From Cryptosporangium arvum DSM 44712 (lineage in GTDB: Bacteria; Actinomycetota; Actinomycetes; Mycobacteriales; Cryptosporangiaceae), in the NCBI RefSeq assembly GCF_000585375.1, contig NZ_KK073874.1, forward strand, positions 7,537,913 to 7,601,912: 64,000 bases of DNA, written 5' to 3'. Below the pieces are notes generated by a model, which was not told the DNA's origin, did not search any database, and was given only the letters and a program-made list of their open reading frames with translations. Position 1 is the stretch's first letter. The number at the start of each line of letters is the position of its first letter. Shown one piece after another: positions 35,264 to 43,672 of the stretch. A program made the position numbers and the translations under genes.

Positions 35264-35324
35264 GCCGAACGGCTTGCTTCGGACGCCGCCGGGCACGCCC
35301 GGCAAAGCCGCTCAGCCGTTCGGC
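35264..35324. terminator. Nested inverted repeat, possible terminator
   Basis: Outer arms GCCGAACGGCT (35264-35274) and AGCCGTTCGGC (35314-35324) enclose an inner hairpin GCCGGGC-AC-GCCCGGC (35288-35303). It lies downstream of the small gene at 35362-35610 and upstream of the excalibur gene, both on the minus strand. No T-run is present. Confidence 0.45.
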
Positions 35325-35361
35325 GCCCGATCCCACCCGTGCGTCGGTAACGCGCCCCCGC

Positions 35362-35610
35362 TTACTCCAGGGGGCTCGGGTTGGCGGTGGGCGAGAGAAC
35401 TGCACCGGCGTTGCGCCAGCCGGTCCAGTCACTCGCCACCCGCCCCACCCCTGACCGCGTGTCGCCGAACTCGGCGATGGCGGCGGTCAACGCGAGCGTC
35501 GCGTGTACCTGTGCGAGCGCTGCGTGCGCCGTCATCCAGTCCGGTTCCTTGTCGGTGGCCGACTCGGTCGCGTACTTCTGCGCGTGCAGGTAGTGCTCAG
35601 GTCCGTTCAC
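35362..35610 (-). CDS. small hypothetical protein, 82 aa
   Basis: The product begins NGPEHYLHAQKYATES and contains the helical segment AHAALAQVHATLALTAAIAE, a pattern seen in small proteins common in Streptomyces and actinophage genomes whose function is unknown. The GTG at 35610 is preceded by GGGGGATCT. It stands alone between the sugar-transport operon and the excalibur gene. I cannot assign a role. Confidence 0.6.
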   Translation of the reverse strand: MNGPEHYLHAQKYATESATDKEPDWMTAHAALAQVHATLALTAAIAEFGDTRSGVGRVASDWTGWRNAGAVLSPTANPSPLE

Positions 35611-35674
35611 CAGATCCCCCGATCAGTGCGTAACACCTAGATCGGAAGATAACCGACGAAAGACCTGTTAAAAC

Positions 35675-36901
35675 TCAGAGCCCGCCGCGACGTCGCTTGT
35701 TGTAGAAGTCGAACGCCACCGCCGCCAGCAGCACCAGGCCCTTGATGAGCTGCTGCCAGTCGGTGCCGACACCCAGGATCGACATGCCGTTGTTCAGGAT
35801 GCCGATGATCAGACCACCGATGATCGCGCCGGGGATCGTGCCGATACCGCCGGTCACGGCCGCGCCGCCGATGAACACCGCGGAGATCGCGTCGAGCTCG
35901 AACCCGTTACCCGCGCTGGGGTTGGCCAGGTTGAGGCCGGCGGTGTAGACGAGGCCGGCCAGCGCCGAGATCACGCCCATGTTCACGAACAACCAGAACG
36001 TCACCGACTTGGCCTTGACGCCGGACAGCTGGGCGGCGGACAGGTTGCCGCCGATCGCGTAGATGTGCCGTCCGAACACCGACCGGCTCATGACCGCGGT
36101 GTACCCGACGACGAGCAGGCCGAGGATCACCAGCACGATCGGCGTGCCGTCGTAGCTGGCCAGCTGCACGGTGACGAGCATGATCAGCGCGACCGCGAAC
36201 GCCTGCTTGGCGACGAACCACCAGAGCGGCTCGCTCTCGAGGTCGTACTTGCGCCGCTCGCGCCGCTGCCGGAACGCCGACGCCACCAGCGCCAGCGACG
36301 CCAGCACGCCGAGGATCATCGTCAGTGGTTCGTACCCGGACGACCCGAACGTCGGCAGGAAGCCCGAGCCGAGGTCACGGAACCCGTCGGGGAACGGCGC
36401 GATCTGCTTGTTGTCCAGCACGATCTGGGCCGCGCCGCGGAACGCCAGCATGCCGCCGAGCGTCACGATGAACGCCGGGATGCCGAAGTACGCGACCCAG
36501 TAGCCCTGCCAGGCGCCGACCAGTCCGCCCACCACCAGGCAGAGCACCACGGCGAGCGGCCAGGGCAGGTCCCACTTCGTGATCATGACGCCGGCCACGG
36601 CGCCGATGAACGCCACGATCGACCCGACCGACAGGTCGATGTGCCCGGCGATGATCACCATCACCATGCCGACGGCCAGGATCAGGATGTAGCTGTTCTG
36701 GATGATCAGGTTCGAGATGTTGATCGGCTTCAACGTGATGCCGTCGGTCGTGATCTGGAAGAACACGACGATGGCGATCAACGCGATGAACAGGCCGACC
36801 TGGCTGAGCTGCCCGGTCAGGTAGCTCAGCACCCCGGTCGTCGGGGGCTTGGCCGGCTTGGTGTCCACCGGCGGCTTGTCGAGTCCCGATGGCGCACTCA
36901 T
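35675..36901 (-). CDS. mmsB: multiple-monosaccharide ABC transporter permease (GguB/MmsB-like)
   Basis: A 408-residue inner-membrane translocator of the RbsC/XylH family. The N-terminal 25 residues are cytoplasmic, then about ten helices follow, with the family motif [30 protein letters not shown] near 70-95 and [27 protein letters not shown] near the end. The length is typical of the XylH/GguB group, which is longer than RbsC. Its ATG overlaps the ATPase stop (ATGA). It is last in the araB-araD-sugar transport operon. Confidence 0.93.
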   Translation of the reverse strand: MSAPSGLDKPPVDTKPAKPPTTGVLSYLTGQLSQVGLFIALIAIVVFFQITTDGITLKPINISNLIIQNSYILILAVGMVMVIIAGHIDLSVGSIVAFIGAVAGVMITKWDLPWPLAVVLCLVVGGLVGAWQGYWVAYFGIPAFIVTLGGMLAFRGAAQIVLDNKQIAPFPDGFRDLGSGFLPTFGSSGYEPLTMILGVLASLALVASAFRQRRERRKYDLESEPLWWFVAKQAFAVALIMLVTVQLASYDGTPIVLVILGLLVVGYTAVMSRSVFGRHIYAIGGNLSAAQLSGVKAKSVTFWLFVNMGVISALAGLVYTAGLNLANPSAGNGFELDAISAVFIGGAAVTGGIGTIPGAIIGGLIIGILNNGMSILGVGTDWQQLIKGLVLLAAVAFDFYNKRRRGGL

Positions 36902-38436
36902 GCGTCCACCTCCCGGTATTTGGTCATGTACTGCATGAGGCCCTCGGCGGTTGCTTCGCTCCGGGGTACGTCAGCAGTGATGTGACCCTCGGAAAGTGTG
37001 TAGATCCGATCGCAGATGCCGAGCAGTTCCGGCAGTTCGGACGAGATGACGATGATGCCTTTGCCCTCGTCGGCGAGTCGGTTGATGACGGTGTAGATCT
37101 CGTACTTCGCGCCGACGTCGATGCCCCGCGTGGGCTCGTCGAGGATCAGCACCTCGGGGTCGGCGAACATCCACTTCGACAGCACGACTTTCTGCTGGTT
37201 GCCGCCGGAGAGCTTGCCGGTCTTCGCGGTGACGTTCGGCGCTTTGATGTTCATGCTCTTGCGGAACCGCTCGGCGACCGTCGACTCCTCGGCGTCGTTC
37301 ACGAAGCCGAACCGCGCGAGCTTTCCGAGCGCGGAGCCCGAGATGTTGCGCTTGATGTCGTCGATCAGGTTCAAGCCGTAGCGCTTGCGGTCCTCGGTGA
37401 CGTACGCGATGCCGGCCTCGATGGCGCGCGGAACCGTGTTGGTCCGCACCTCGACCCCGCGCTTGTAGACCTTCCCGCTGATCCCGGTTCCGTAGCTGTG
37501 CCCGAAGACGCTCATCGCGAGCTCGGTGCGCCCGGCGCCCATCAGCCCGGCGATGCCGACGATCTCGCCCGCACGCACGTTCAGGGTGGCGCCGTCGACG
37601 ACCTTGCGTGACCGGTCGATCGGGTGGTGGACGGTCCAGTCCTCGATGCGGAGCAGTTCCTCACCCGGGTTCGACTCGTGGTCGGGGAACCGGCTCTCCA
37701 GGCTGCGCCCGACCATGCCGCGGATGATCCGCTCCTCGGTGACCTCACCGGAGTGCATTTCGAGCGTCTCGATCGACTTGCCGTCACGGATGATCGTGAC
37801 GCGGTCGGCGATCGCCTCGATCTCGTTCAGCTTGTGGCTGATGATGATCGACGTGATGCCCTGCTCACGCAGCTGGCTGATCAGACCCAGCAGGTGCGCG
37901 GAGTCGTCGTCGTTCAGCGCCGCGGTGGGCTCGTCGAGGATCAGCAGCTTCACCTCTTTGGAGAGCGCCTTGGCGATCTCGACGAGCTGCTGCTTGCCCA
38001 CCCCGATGTCGGTGACCTTGGTGATCGGGTTGTCGCGCAGCCCGACCCGCTTCAACAGCTTCGCGGCCTCGAGGTTCGTCTTGTTCCAGTCGATCCAGCC
38101 GCGCTTGGCCTGCTCGTTGCCGAGGTAGATGTTCTCGGCGATCGACAGGTACGGGCTCAGCGCCAGCTCCTGGTGGATGATGACGATGCCGGAAGCCTCG
38201 GAGTCGTTTATCGACTTGAACTCGACCGGCTGGCCGTCGAATTCGATCGAGCCCTCGAACGTGCCGTGCGGGTAGACGCCGGAGAGCACCTTCATCAAAG
38301 TGGACTTCCCGGCTCCGTTCTCCCCGCAGATCGCGTGAACGGTGCCGCGCTCGACTTCGATCGAGACGTCTTGCAGGGCTTTGACGCCCGGGAACGTCTT
38401 CGTGATGTCGCGCATCGCGAGGATCGTGTCCTGCAT
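36898..38436 (-). CDS. mmsA: multiple-monosaccharide ABC transporter ATP-binding protein (GguA/MmsA-like)
   Basis: A 512-residue protein with two fused ABC domains, as in all sugar importers of the CUT2 class. Domain 1 has Walker [10 protein letters not shown] near residue 35 and [11 protein letters not shown]; domain 2 has the degenerate loop [25 protein letters not shown] and [18 protein letters not shown] start it at ATG 38436, preceded by GGGAG; the open frame extends 15 codons further without a ribosome site. It is coupled to the permease. Confidence 0.94.
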   Translation of the reverse strand: MQDTILAMRDITKTFPGVKALQDVSIEVERGTVHAICGENGAGKSTLMKVLSGVYPHGTFEGSIEFDGQPVEFKSINDSEASGIVIIHQELALSPYLSIAENIYLGNEQAKRGWIDWNKTNLEAAKLLKRVGLRDNPITKVTDIGVGKQQLVEIAKALSKEVKLLILDEPTAALNDDDSAHLLGLISQLREQGITSIIISHKLNEIEAIADRVTIIRDGKSIETLEMHSGEVTEERIIRGMVGRSLESRFPDHESNPGEELLRIEDWTVHHPIDRSRKVVDGATLNVRAGEIVGIAGLMGAGRTELAMSVFGHSYGTGISGKVYKRGVEVRTNTVPRAIEAGIAYVTEDRKRYGLNLIDDIKRNISGSALGKLARFGFVNDAEESTVAERFRKSMNIKAPNVTAKTGKLSGGNQQKVVLSKWMFADPEVLILDEPTRGIDVGAKYEIYTVINRLADEGKGIIVISSELPELLGICDRIYTLSEGHITADVPRSEATAEGLMQYMTKYREVDA

Positions 38437-38496
38437 AGGTTCTCCCAAGGCAGCGCCGGTGGATGGCGGGATCCCCGCCACCCACCGGTCAGCGGC

Positions 38497-39624
38497 CTAC
38501 TTGTCCAGTTCTGCCTGGGTGTGGTAACCGCTCGCGATCACGTCGGTCTGCACGTTGTCCTTGGTGACGACGACCGGCGGGAACAGGTAGCTCGGGACGA
38601 CCTTGACCTTGTTGTTGTAGGTCTTGGTGTCGTTGACCTCGGGCTCCTTGCCGGTCAGGAGGTCGTTCGTCATGACCGCGGCCTGCTTGCCGAGCAGTCG
38701 GGTGTCCTTGAAGATCGTCGAGTACTGCTGACCGTTCAGGATCGACTTGAGGCTCGGCACCTCGGCGTCCTGGCCGGTGACGACCGGGAGCTTCTTGGCG
38801 CCCTGGCCGTAGCCGGCACCGGTGAGCGCGGAGATGATGCCGAGCGAGAGGCCGTCGTAGGGCGAGAGCACACCCTGGACGGTCTTGCCGCCGGAGTACG
38901 ACTTCGCGATCAGGTTCTGCATGCGGGCCTTGGCCGTGGCCGGGTCCCAACGCAGGGTCGTGACCTGGTTGAAGTCGGTCTGGCCGCTCTGCACGACGAT
39001 CGTCTTCTTGTCGATGTAGGGCTGCAGCACCGACATCGCGCCCTTGAAGAAGAACGCCGCGTTGCTGTCGTCGTTGCTACCGGCGAAGAGCTCGACGTTG
39101 AACGGGCCCTTCTGGCCGGTGTCCTTGCCGTCCTTGTCGAGGACGCCGAGGCCCTGCAGCAGGCTCTTGCCCTGCTCCACGCCGACCTTCTCGTTGTCGA
39201 ACGAGACGTAGTAGTCGACGTTCTCGCTGCCGGTCAGCAGACGGTCGTACGAGATGACCTTGATGCCGGCCTTGTGGGCGTCCTCGAGCTGGTCGCTCAG
39301 CGAACCACCGTCGATCGACGCGATGATCAGGACCTTGACGCCCTTGGTGATCATGTTGCCGACCTGCTTGACCTGGGTCGGGATGTCGTTGTTCCCGTAC
39401 TCCAGGTCGACCTTGTAACCGGCCTTCTCCAGGTCGGCCTTGACGGCGTCGCCGTCGGCGATCCACCGCTCGGAAACCTTCGTCGGCATGGCGACGCCGA
39501 TCAGCGCGCCCTTGTTGTCGCCCGAGTCGCTCGAGTCCTCCGAGCCACGGCCGCCGCTGCATGCGCTGAGCGCCAGCGCCAGGCTCAGGGCAACTACGCC
39601 GCTGAGTGCCTTCTTCGCGTGCAT
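38497..39624 (-). CDS. chvE: multiple-monosaccharide ABC transporter substrate-binding lipoprotein (ChvE/MmsE-like)
   Basis: A 375-residue periplasmic-binding-type lipoprotein. The signal ends in lipobox LSAC, followed by a Gly/Ser/Asp spacer. The mature chain is a type-1 sugar-binding fold: IGVAMPTKVSERWIADGDAVKADLEKAGY, VLIIASIDGGSLSDQLEDA, and VVTGQDAEVPSLKSI. ChvE-type proteins bind arabinose, galactose, glucose and xylose. AAAGGA precedes the ATG. The araB/araD context points to L-arabinose (inference). Confidence 0.93.
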   Translation of the reverse strand: MHAKKALSGVVALSLALALSACSGGRGSEDSSDSGDNKGALIGVAMPTKVSERWIADGDAVKADLEKAGYKVDLEYGNNDIPTQVKQVGNMITKGVKVLIIASIDGGSLSDQLEDAHKAGIKVISYDRLLTGSENVDYYVSFDNEKVGVEQGKSLLQGLGVLDKDGKDTGQKGPFNVELFAGSNDDSNAAFFFKGAMSVLQPYIDKKTIVVQSGQTDFNQVTTLRWDPATAKARMQNLIAKSYSGGKTVQGVLSPYDGLSLGIISALTGAGYGQGAKKLPVVTGQDAEVPSLKSILNGQQYSTIFKDTRLLGKQAAVMTNDLLTGKEPEVNDTKTYNNKVKVVPSYLFPPVVVTKDNVQTDVIASGYHTQAELDK

Positions 39625-39661
39625 TCCTGTCGTCCTTTTTCTGGGGGGGGTTGAGGTGGAT

Positions 39662-40315
39662 CTAGTTCTGGCCGTAGACGTTCTGGTAGCGGTCGTACAG
39701 CCGGTCTATGGACGCCTTGTCGACCGGTTCCACCGGTCCGCCCTGTTGAGCAATGTGGACGGTACGAGCCACGTCCTCGAGCATCACAGCCGCCTTGACC
39801 GCAGCCTTGGCGTTCTTGCCGATCGTGAACGGACCGTGACTCCGCATCAGCACGGCCGGGGACCGGTGGTTCTCGAGGGTCTCGACGATGCCGCGCCCGA
39901 TCGAGTCGTCACCGATCAGCGCGAACGGACCGATCGGGATCTCCCCGCCGAACTCGTCGGCCATCATCGTGAGCGCGCACGGGATCGGTTCGCCCCGGGC
40001 GGCCCAGGCGGTGGCGTAGGTGGAGTGGGTGTGCACCACTCCCCCGACGTCGGCCCGGTGCTTGTAGACGTAGGCGTGGGCGGCGGTGTCGCTCGACGGC
40101 GACAGGTCGCCCTCGACGAGGTTGCCGTCCAGGTCGCAGACGACCATCGATTCCGGCGTGAGCTCGTCGTAGGAGACGCCGGACGGCTTGATCAGGAACA
40201 GGTCCTCACCGGCGACGCGCTGCGAGACGTTCCCGGCGGTCCAGATCACCAGACCCCAGCGGATCAGCTCCCGGTGCAGGTGGACGAGTTCTTCGCGGAT
40301 CTCCTGGTGATTCAT
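39662..40315 (-). CDS. araD: L-ribulose-5-phosphate 4-epimerase
   Basis: A class II aldolase-fold Zn enzyme, 217 residues, converting L-ribulose-5-phosphate to D-xylulose-5-phosphate. Hallmarks are WTAGNVSQRVAGEDLFLIKPSGVSYDEL, the metal-binding HTHSTYATAWAARGEPIPC (HxH) and RSHGPFTIGKNAKAAVKAAVMLED with the third His. Its ATG overlaps the araB stop. The next enzyme downstream would be the pentose phosphate pathway. Confidence 0.94.
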   Translation of the reverse strand: MNHQEIREELVHLHRELIRWGLVIWTAGNVSQRVAGEDLFLIKPSGVSYDELTPESMVVCDLDGNLVEGDLSPSSDTAAHAYVYKHRADVGGVVHTHSTYATAWAARGEPIPCALTMMADEFGGEIPIGPFALIGDDSIGRGIVETLENHRSPAVLMRSHGPFTIGKNAKAAVKAAVMLEDVARTVHIAQQGGPVEPVDKASIDRLYDRYQNVYGQN

Positions 40316-41979
40316 CGCCGGGCCTCGTTCCGGATTCGACGCAGGCGGTGCAGGACGTCGTTGGTGCCGGTGCCGAAGTAGTCGTGCAACGTGCGGTACT
40401 CGGCGTAGAGGGCGTCGTAGGCCTTCGCCCGGGACTCATCGGGCCGGTAGACCGCACGCTCGACGCGGCCCATGACGTCGGCTGCGGCCGGGACGTCGGG
40501 GTAGGCGCCCGCGGCGACCGCGGCGTGGATCGCCGAGCCGAGCGCGGGGCCCTGCTCGGAGCCGATCACTGAGATCGGGCGGTTCGTGATGTCGGCGTAG
40601 ACCTGCATCAGGAACGTGTTCTTCAGCAGGCCGCCGGCGGCGACGAGCTCGTCGACCGGCACGCCCGACGTCTCGAACGCGTCGATGATCGTGCGGGTGC
40701 CGAACGCGGTCGCCTCGACCAGCGCGCGGTAGATGTCCTCGGGCTCGGTGGCGAGCGTCGCGCCGACCAGGACCCCGGACAGCTCGTGGTCGACCAGGAT
40801 CGAGCGGTTGCCGTTGTGCCAGTCCAGGGCGAGGAGCCCGTGCGCGCCGACGGCCTGCTTCGAGGCCAGCTCCGAGAGGTACTCGTGCGGGTCCTGCCCG
40901 TTTTCGGCAGCCGCTTCGTGGTACGAGGGGGGCAGCTGCGTGTCGACGAACCAGCCGAAGATGTCACCGACGCCGGACTGGCCGGCCTCGTAGCCGTGCA
41001 GACCCGCGACGATGCCACCGTCGACGACGCCGCACATGCCCGGCACCTCGGCCAGCACCGCGCCGTTCATCACGTGGCAGGTGCTGGTGCCCATGATCGC
41101 CACCATCTGGCCGGGCGCGATGGACTGGGCGGCGGGCGCGGTGACGTGGGCGTCGACGTTGCCGACCGCGACCGCGATCCCGGCCGGGAGGCCGGTCCAC
41201 TCCGCGGCCTGCGCGGTGAGCGATCCGGCGCGGTCACCGAGCGCCGAGAGCGGGTGCTCGATCTTCGCCACGAAGTGCTTGAACTCCGGGTTCAGCGCCT
41301 CGAGGTAGTCCTCGCTCGGCCAGGATCCGTCCTGGTAGATGCCCTTGTAGCCGGCCGTGCACCGGTTGCGGGTCTCGACGCCGGCGAGCTGCCAGACGAT
41401 CCAGTCGGCGGCCTCGATCCACCGCTCGGTCTCGGCGTAGGTCTCCGGGTCCTCCTCCAGGACCTGCAGGCCCTTGGCGAACTCCCACTCCGAGGAGATC
41501 TTGCCCCCGTAGCGGTTGATCCACGGTTCGCCCCGCTCGTGGGCGAGCGCGTTGATGCGGTCGGCCTGGCCCTGCGCGGCGTGGTGCTTCCAGAGCTTCG
41601 GCCACGCGTGCGGGCGCTCGGGGTGCAGCTCGCTCAGCGGCGTTCCGTCGGCGGTCGTCGGCAGTACCGTGCAGGCGGTGAAGTCGGTGGCGATACCGAT
41701 GACGTCGCTCGCGTCGACGCCGGCCGCTTCCACCGCGGCGGGAACCGCGTTCTTGAGGACGTCGATCCAGTCGGCGGGGTGCTGGAGCGCCCAGTCCGGC
41801 GGTAGCGGTTTGTCGTCGCCGGGCAGCGTGCGCTCGATCACCGCGTGGCGGTACGGGTGCACGGCGGTACCGACCTCGGCCCCGTCCTGCACGCGCACGA
41901 CGAGTGCACGACCGGACAGCGTTCCGTAATCCACCCCGATCACGTATTTCGGTGCGCTGTTAGCGCTCACATCGGTCAT
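40312..41979 (-). CDS. araB: ribulokinase (FGGY family)
   Basis: A 555-residue sugar kinase that phosphorylates L-ribulose. AraB-specific features are YVIGVDYGTLSGRALVV near residue 10, FTACTVLPTTADGTPL, the GVGDIFGWFVD region and the C-terminal FGGY-type signature LVAAGGLLKNTFLMQVYADI. ATG 41979 has GAGGAGGTG upstream; the longer frame overlaps lacI and is rejected. Codons 4-8 contain an operator-like TGTTAGCGCTCACA. No araA gene is present in this operon. Confidence 0.94.
   Translation of the reverse strand: MTDVSANSAPKYVIGVDYGTLSGRALVVRVQDGAEVGTAVHPYRHAVIERTLPGDDKPLPPDWALQHPADWIDVLKNAVPAAVEAAGVDASDVIGIATDFTACTVLPTTADGTPLSELHPERPHAWPKLWKHHAAQGQADRINALAHERGEPWINRYGGKISSEWEFAKGLQVLEEDPETYAETERWIEAADWIVWQLAGVETRNRCTAGYKGIYQDGSWPSEDYLEALNPEFKHFVAKIEHPLSALGDRAGSLTAQAAEWTGLPAGIAVAVGNVDAHVTAPAAQSIAPGQMVAIMGTSTCHVMNGAVLAEVPGMCGVVDGGIVAGLHGYEAGQSGVGDIFGWFVDTQLPPSYHEAAAENGQDPHEYLSELASKQAVGAHGLLALDWHNGNRSILVDHELSGVLVGATLATEPEDIYRALVEATAFGTRTIIDAFETSGVPVDELVAAGGLLKNTFLMQVYADITNRPISVIGSEQGPALGSAIHAAVAAGAYPDVPAAADVMGRVERAVYRPDESRAKAYDALYAEYRTLHDYFGTGTNDVLHRLRRIRNEARR
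41958..41971. promoter_or_regulatory. LacI-type operator inside the 5' end of araB
   Basis: TGTTAGCGCTCACA (reverse TGTGAGCGCTAACA) is a typical LacI-family 14-base palindrome-like site and closely matches the one upstream of the regulator at 43103. It lies within the first codons of araB. Confidence 0.6.
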
Positions 41980-41989
41980 GGACACCTCC

Positions 41990-43045
41990 TCAATTCTTGT
42001 GCTGCACGGGGCCGGTGCTGTCGCGAAGTACCAGGTCCGGGGGGATGACCACGCGCTCGTCGGAGCGGGGCGCACCCTCCACCTGGGCCACCAGCAGCGC
42101 GAGACTCCGGCGGCCGACCTCGCCGAAATCCTGCCGCAGCGTGGTGAGCGGAGGCGCGAAGTAGGCCGCCTCCGGGATGTCGTCGAAGCCGACGACGCTC
42201 ATGTCACCGGGGACGTCGATCCCCGCTTCGGCGAACGCCCTGAGCACGCCGATCGCCATCTGGTCGTTGGCGACGAAGACCGCGGTGTGGTCACGGCGCG
42301 TGGCCAGCGCCAGGCCGGCCTCGTATCCGGCCCGCGGGCTCCAATCACCGCTGAGTACCAACTCGGGCACCTCGCCGGCCTGGGCGAGGGCGTCCCGCCA
42401 GCCGCGCTCGCGTTCGTTCGCCTCGTGCCAGTCGTCGGGGCCCGCGATGTGCGCGATCCGGCGGTGGCCGAGCGAGAGCAGGTGACGCGTCGCCCGGACC
42501 GCACCGAGGTACTGGTCGACGGCGACCGTCGGCATCGGGCCCTCGCCGCCCTCGACCGCGACCAGCGGAACGCCGTGCGGTGCGTCGCGGAGTGCGGCGG
42601 CCGTGGCGGCACGCGGAGTGATCGCGACGATACCTTCGACCGACTGCGCGGTGAGGTGCTCGAAGGCCTCGCTGAGCGAGCGCCGGTCGGGCTCACGCAT
42701 GCCCGCGATGCTCACCGCGTACCCGGCGTCGCGGGCCGCGCGCTCGATCGCCACCAGCATCGAGGCCGGCCCGAACAGCGTCGTGTTAACGCTCACCACG
42801 CCGAGCTGCCGGGTCCGCCCGGTGGCCAACGCGCGGGCCGCCGTGTTCGGGCGGTAGCCCAGCGTCGTCATCGCGGCCCGGACCCGGGCGCGGGTGGTGG
42901 GGCTCACGGCCGTGCTGTCGTTGAGCACCCGCGACACGGTCATGTGCGAGACACCCGCTAATCGAGCGACGTCGGCCATGACTACGCGGCGTTCTGCGCC
43001 GTTTTCGATGACTTCGTGAATTGCGTCCGATCCATCGGCAGCCAT
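41990..43045 (-). CDS. LacI family transcriptional regulator
   Basis: A 351-residue repressor. The helix-turn-helix is at about 22-45 (VMADVARLAGVSHMTVSRVLND), followed by a hinge helix (PNTAARALATGRTRQLGVV) and a periplasmic-binding-type sensor domain (VGFDDIPEAAYFAPPLTTLRQDF). It ends 10 bases before araB, so it is the first gene of the arabinose-type operon and its probable local repressor. Two or three related operator sites flank it (43103, 41958 and a weaker one at 42784). Ligand inferred to be a pentose. Confidence 0.92.
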   Translation of the reverse strand: MAADGSDAIHEVIENGAERRVVMADVARLAGVSHMTVSRVLNDSTAVSPTTRARVRAAMTTLGYRPNTAARALATGRTRQLGVVSVNTTLFGPASMLVAIERAARDAGYAVSIAGMREPDRRSLSEAFEHLTAQSVEGIVAITPRAATAAALRDAPHGVPLVAVEGGEGPMPTVAVDQYLGAVRATRHLLSLGHRRIAHIAGPDDWHEANERERGWRDALAQAGEVPELVLSGDWSPRAGYEAGLALATRRDHTAVFVANDQMAIGVLRAFAEAGIDVPGDMSVVGFDDIPEAAYFAPPLTTLRQDFGEVGRRSLALLVAQVEGAPRSDERVVIPPDLVLRDSTGPVQHKN

Positions 43046-43102
43046 ACCTTCACCTCCGTCCGCGTCGGGCGCTGTGGCTCATGTCACCGCGCTAGCCGGA
43101 GA

Positions 43103-43116
43103 TGTTAGCGGTAACA
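43103..43116. promoter_or_regulatory. LacI-type operator upstream of the regulator gene
   Basis: TGTTAGCGGTAACA: inverted arms TGTTA/TAACA around GCGG, 58 bases before the regulator's ATG. This is the standard spacing of a LacI-family site. Confidence 0.75.
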
Positions 43117-43337
43117 CAAGGCGGGTCAAGCGAACGTTGCCGTTCGGTTACATACCTGAGAACTGAACCGATTCCGATGGCCACTCGGCGCGCAGGCCCT
43201 GCCACTCGGCGCAACCTCGTCCACTGTGCAGCGTCGCTCGCACATTCTTCGCCGGATCAGGTTTCCCACGCCGGTGACGGCGGGTAGCCGAACAACGCAA
43301 GGATCACGAGATCGATTCGAGTTCCAGAGGTGGTTCG

Positions 43338-43472
43338 ATGGCGACCGGCGCGGCCCTGAAGAAAGATGTGAAGAAGACGGCGAAGACCGCCAAGAGCGAA
43401 GCCAAAGGAACTGGCAAAGCTGTGAAGCGCGACGCGAAGAAGGCGAAGCGCAAGGCGAAGAAGAAGGCCTGA
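43338..43472 (+). CDS. 44-residue lysine-rich basic protein
   Basis: A very short frame not long enough for most gene callers: ATG 43338 preceded by AGAGGTGG at good distance, ending at a TGA right before a strong terminator. Sixteen of 44 residues are Lys and two are Arg, mostly in KKxxK patterns with Ala/Thr (for example AVKRDAKKAKRKAKKKA). This resembles the lysine-rich tails of histone H1 and of actinobacterial HU/Lsr2-like proteins, so nucleic-acid binding is the likeliest role (inference). It is a single-gene unit. Confidence 0.72.
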   Translation: MATGAALKKDVKKTAKTAKSEAKGTGKAVKRDAKKAKRKAKKKA

Positions 43473-43484
43473 CGCCTTCCTGAA

Positions 43485-43523
43485 CCCCGCCCCGCCCATC
43501 CCCTCCGGGCGGGGCGGTTTTCT
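43485..43523 (+). terminator. Rho-independent terminator after the lysine-rich gene
   Basis: CCGCCCCGCCC (43487-43497) and GGGCGGGGCGG (43507-43517) form a perfect 11-bp stem with a 9-base loop, followed by TTTTCT. This is the most canonical terminator in the window. Confidence 0.9.
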
Positions 43524-43672
43524 GTCCACAGTCACCCGTACGGCCGTTCTCCCTCCTCCACCTGGTCGGACTCGATCACCGAGTGTCCGGCGTTGCCCAC
43601 GCCGTGTCTGGTGGTCGTCGCCCAGCGGGCACGCTGCTCGGGGCGGGCAGGGGTCTGGGGCGTGGGGGCGCA

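Noticed and set aside
43102-43287. 61-codon frame in the gap after the LacI gene
   Set aside because: It covers the LacI-type operator, has no ribosome site and shows no protein-like pattern.
43583-43672. Upstream extension of the nuclease reading frame (30 codons)
   Set aside because: The extension is Gly/Arg-rich with no better ribosome site; I kept GTG 43673 but cannot exclude it.
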